DNA of 64,000 nt from Gossypium raimondii (lineage: Eukaryota; Streptophyta; Magnoliopsida; Malvales; Malvaceae), in assembly GCF_025698545.1 (NCBI RefSeq), contig NC_068575.1:58785980-58849979 (forward strand), in the 5' to 3' direction. Positions 61,094-64,000 of the stretch are shown here, one piece after another; the first letter of the stretch is position 1; each line of letters opens with the position of its first letter. The notes below the pieces were generated by a model. The model had not been told where the DNA came from and ran no database searches. It saw only the letters and a list, made by a program, of their open reading frames with translations. The position numbers and the translations under genes are program-made.

Positions 61094-63941
61094 TCACCCC
61101 TCCTCAGACTCTGCAAGCAGAATTTTCAGAAATGAGAAGTATGTGCAATTCAAGAACATCTTGCACATAAATGAAAACGCATCGACCGTTATGTTCAAAT
61201 AAGCAAAACAAAATTGATTTGATTGTAGAACCACCCACGTGAGAAGCCAGGGTCAGACTGGCCTGCCAGCTTGATTCGTGCCGAGCTAGGCCAGCTCAAA
61301 TTTGTAATACCTTGTCCAAGGCCAGCCATGTAAAGATAGTCCAGTCCTTGGATAGGATTAGTTGAGAGGTTTCAAATCAGTTCTATTTAATCAGCAGAAA
61401 ACAAAATCAAGTTCCTGCAGAATATTGAATTTTATTTATTTGAAATGAGATAACCCCTCAAACTTAGAGCAGGTGCCAGAATTTTAAATCCTGGTCCTGC
61501 AGGATCAAACCCCACAAGGGGGACATGAGGCACTGGGCCAAAACCTGCATTGACCTTGAAAATTAGAAAGAAAATGGGAAAACATGACTAAAATGATACC
61601 ATGTATGGCTTCCATATTTTCCTCTTTGTAGACACCAAGGGGTGATCCGTGGACTGAAAGAAGAATCTCCCCAGGCTTAGGCAACCTCTTTGTTTTGGGT
61701 GTCATTCCAATTGATAACCTTTGGCTGGTCACCTGAAATAATAGCAATATAAGATAAATCATTCAATTGAAGGTTTTTGTGGACAAAAAGATTATGCTAT
61801 TCATTCTCAGGTGTGATTGCTGGATACAAATGTTTTTGACACAGATACTTTCAAATTTTTTGGAGTTAGTTTTCCAAACAATTTGAGGATCATATTTTTA
61901 TACCAATGTCTAGATATGTGGTAACATTTTAGTTTTGTTAATACAATAGTAAAATTGCACTTTGACACCCAAAAATTTATAATTCAACTCCGACACCCCT
62001 AATATAAATTTCTGGTTTCACCCTATTGATCATTGACTGAATTTTGCAATGATATTATCTAATGATTGAACATTTCATAAGAAGAAGCTTTTGCCTTCCC
62101 CCATTTTCTTTTCAGTCCAATGACTAAGTTATATAAACAAGGGGGCCACTTTGTCCTCAATAGTTGGAACAAGCACAAAAGGACTTAAACAGCAAAACTA
62201 GCATATACAACTAGGAACAAGCTTTCACAGTTTAAATTTTCCCTACCAATTACAAATGGTCTTCTTCATCATAATGAACCATTTTCCCTTTTCCAGCTAT
62301 CATTTTGATATTAAGTAAAACTTAAAATCATCATAAGAAACTTCAGCCCTTCCGAATCGTGCAAAATGTTAACAACAATCATTTCAGGGAAGCTTCAACA
62401 GTTCAAAAATGGAGAAAAGTGATGAAAACCAAGTTATCATTACCGATGCAATCTCCCCGGCCGCCCCAACACACAAATAAAATGATAAATTGGAATCCTG
62501 GTTTACAAACAAAAGAGGTTGAAATATTATGGAAAAAGAAAGTACAAACCCCAGGAGTTTGAAGACCATCATGCATTCCAAACATCTGACTCTCAGATGT
62601 TCCCTCCAAAACCTGCAAAACAGAAACGTTTAAGTTGAAACTTTATAATGAACTGTTTGGTCTATAACATAACATCAATGAATAGATGACAGGTCAAACA
62701 TGCTTTAATGTACTGATTGCCTACATCTTGCAACAATACACAAAAAAGGGTATGTGTTAAACCCCAAAGAAACCCAATTTTTGTTTGTCTATAATTAAAT
62801 CATGATCAGTACGAGGATTGAAATTTGTGTCTCGGAAAAAAAGAGATGCAAAATGACATAGAAAATAATAATACGCAAGAATAAAGGAAGCCTCCATTCT
62901 TCAAGTTAATAACACATGCAGCAACATCCAATCACCCCTTAAATATTGTATAGCTACTCAGTCTTTAAAGAATAAACTAATCTATTTTCTACTATTTTCT
63001 GAGTTTTTGATGTAGGGTAAAGAGAACATACAAAGTCCTTGATTTGTTGACTGTCAACCCGTAGAAGGCTCTTTCTGGCTGCCATCAATAAAGCAACTCA
63101 TTTCAGACAAAATCAATATGAAATATCAAAATTGATGTTAGCATCATAAATTGCGTAAGTTTTAAAGCTACCTGCTTCAGTTGAAAACTCAAAGCCACTG
63201 AATGATGGAATGGAAGGGCGGTTTGCATAAACTAAGGACATACGATGTAAAAGAGAAGCGTGTACATCTCTTCCATCAGCACCGTGAATGGAGATGTTGC
63301 CATCCTCGTGTTTCCATTGCACTTCGAACTGTCCATTTTCTGCATTTCTTACTATTGATAGATTTGGGAGATTTTCATTAAAAAATTGCAATGCAGGTGT
63401 TTGAAGCTGCTCTTCGCTGAAGTATGAGCGTAATAATCGCAAAGCAGTCAGCATATGTTCAATCTCTACATCACGAACAGCCCTAATTGCAGCACATTGC
63501 CGCTCAACTGTTACAGAAAAGCAAAACAATTGAATGACATAAACATGTGAGCAATTTCAAAGCAGTTTCCATAGTTTATTCGCTTAAAACTTATATCCCC
63601 AAAAGGTGCTCTAAAACAAAATTAATGATAAAATGCACAAATACCCAACCTATAATACCAATTCAAAACAGTTTCCACGGTTTAATTACATATTTATATC
63701 CCCGAAAGGTGGTCTACAACAAAATGAATGGCAAAATGCACAAATACCCAAAATATAATATAAATTCAAAAATATTTCTGCTATATAAAAACGTGATTCA
63801 AGAGCAAATTATACCTTCCTGATAGATTAATCCGGATATATTCTCCTCATTTTGGTCCTCCTTTTTGTCATTTCTTTCTACTTCGCATTCAGCTGATGCT
63901 GGAACTTCTTTAACAGTTTTTTTGGCTCTACGTTTCGCCAT
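61094..63941 (-). CDS. BORR-like borealin-related protein (chromosomal passenger complex), 6 exons, 240 aa
   Basis: Exons in transcript order are 63815-63941, 63172-63507, 63032-63078, 62550-62612, 61600-61732 and 61094-61110; they total 723 nt. BORR (Arabidopsis At4g39630) is the plant borealin relative that works with INCENP/WYRD, survivin-like BORI and Aurora kinase at centromeres during mitosis. The basic N-terminus MAKRRAKKTVKEV is followed by an acidic stretch and then the helical region VERQCAAIRAVRDVEIEHML, with LRSYFSEEQLQTPALQFF, typical of the INCENP-binding helix. The C-terminal part has LSIGMTPKTKRLPKPGE and LLSVHGSPLGVYKEENMEAI and ends ESEEG. The last coding exon is only 17 nt. 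The ATG lies 59 bp from the window edge, so the leader and promoter are mostly outside. The identification rests on remembered similarity, so the name is slightly less certain than the gene model. Confidence 0.85.
63556..63764. repeat. Tandem duplication of ~106 bp in intron 1 of the BORR-like gene
   Basis: Unit 1 (63556-63661) and unit 2 (63662-63764) share TTCAAAGCAGTTTCCA/TTCAAAACAGTTTCCA, TATATCCCC.AAAGGTG and AAAATGCACAAATACCCAA in the same order, at about 80% identity by eye. A third unit starts (TTCAAAAATA) but does not continue. Confidence 0.88.
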
Positions 63942-64000
63942 TTGCACGGATTTTTCTTGGGTTTATCGCCCTAAAGTAGATTAAGCACATAAACGTTCAA

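Overview
The window is nuclear DNA of a eudicot plant. Its genes have many short exons with GT..AG introns, its spacers are very AT-rich, and miniature transposons and SINE-like repeats are scattered through it. The proteins are closest to my memory of cotton-type (Malvaceae, probably Gossypium) and Arabidopsis orthologues. The genus is an inference. I see no bacterial operons, CRISPR arrays or organellar insertions.

Layout: 0.3-5.4 kb holds a Golgi nucleotide-sugar transporter of the URGT/NST-KT1 group on +. A spacer of about 9.5 kb (5.4-14.8 kb) has no gene but several miniature elements. At 14.88-18.47 kb lies the intronless brassinosteroid receptor BRI1 on +. After another gene-poor stretch comes the mitochondrial ATP synthase 24-kDa (FAd) gene on - (22.8-28.5 kb). 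Then follows a repeat-rich spacer with a probable 3-kb solo LTR (29.9-33.0 kb). The small GTPase gene LIP1 is on + (36.3-39.0 kb), followed by a locus with two small ORFs (40.8-41.2 kb). An unrecognised 151-aa gene is on - (42.4-43.5 kb). The rest of the window holds four more - strand genes: DRG-type GTPase (44.7-49.6), F-box/kelch SKIP6-like (51.8-52.9), HIT4-like (54.5-59.6) and BORR-like borealin (61.1-63.9). A tRNA-Trp(CCA) gene on + sits between the last two.

Exon models were worked out by hand. All multi-exon models close in frame: 335 aa URGT, 240 aa FAd, 336 aa LIP1, 151 aa unknown, 368 aa DRG, 345 aa HIT4 and 240 aa BORR. The genes do not form a pathway; they are ordinary housekeeping, signalling and chromatin genes. 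Their order does keep traces of an ancestral eudicot block. From memory, the Arabidopsis orthologues of URGT, BRI1, DRG and BORR lie near the end of chromosome 4 (At4g39390, At4g39400, At4g39520, At4g39630). FAd and SKIP6 lie together on chromosome 2 (At2g21870, At2g21950), and LIP1 and the two-ORF gene lie together on chromosome 5 (At5g64813, At5g64816).

I found no clear undescribed system. The points most worth a second look are the BRI1 leader uORF whose stop overlaps the receptor start codon, the two same-frame ORFs beside LIP1, and an almost tail-only SINE insertion with a 19-bp target duplication.
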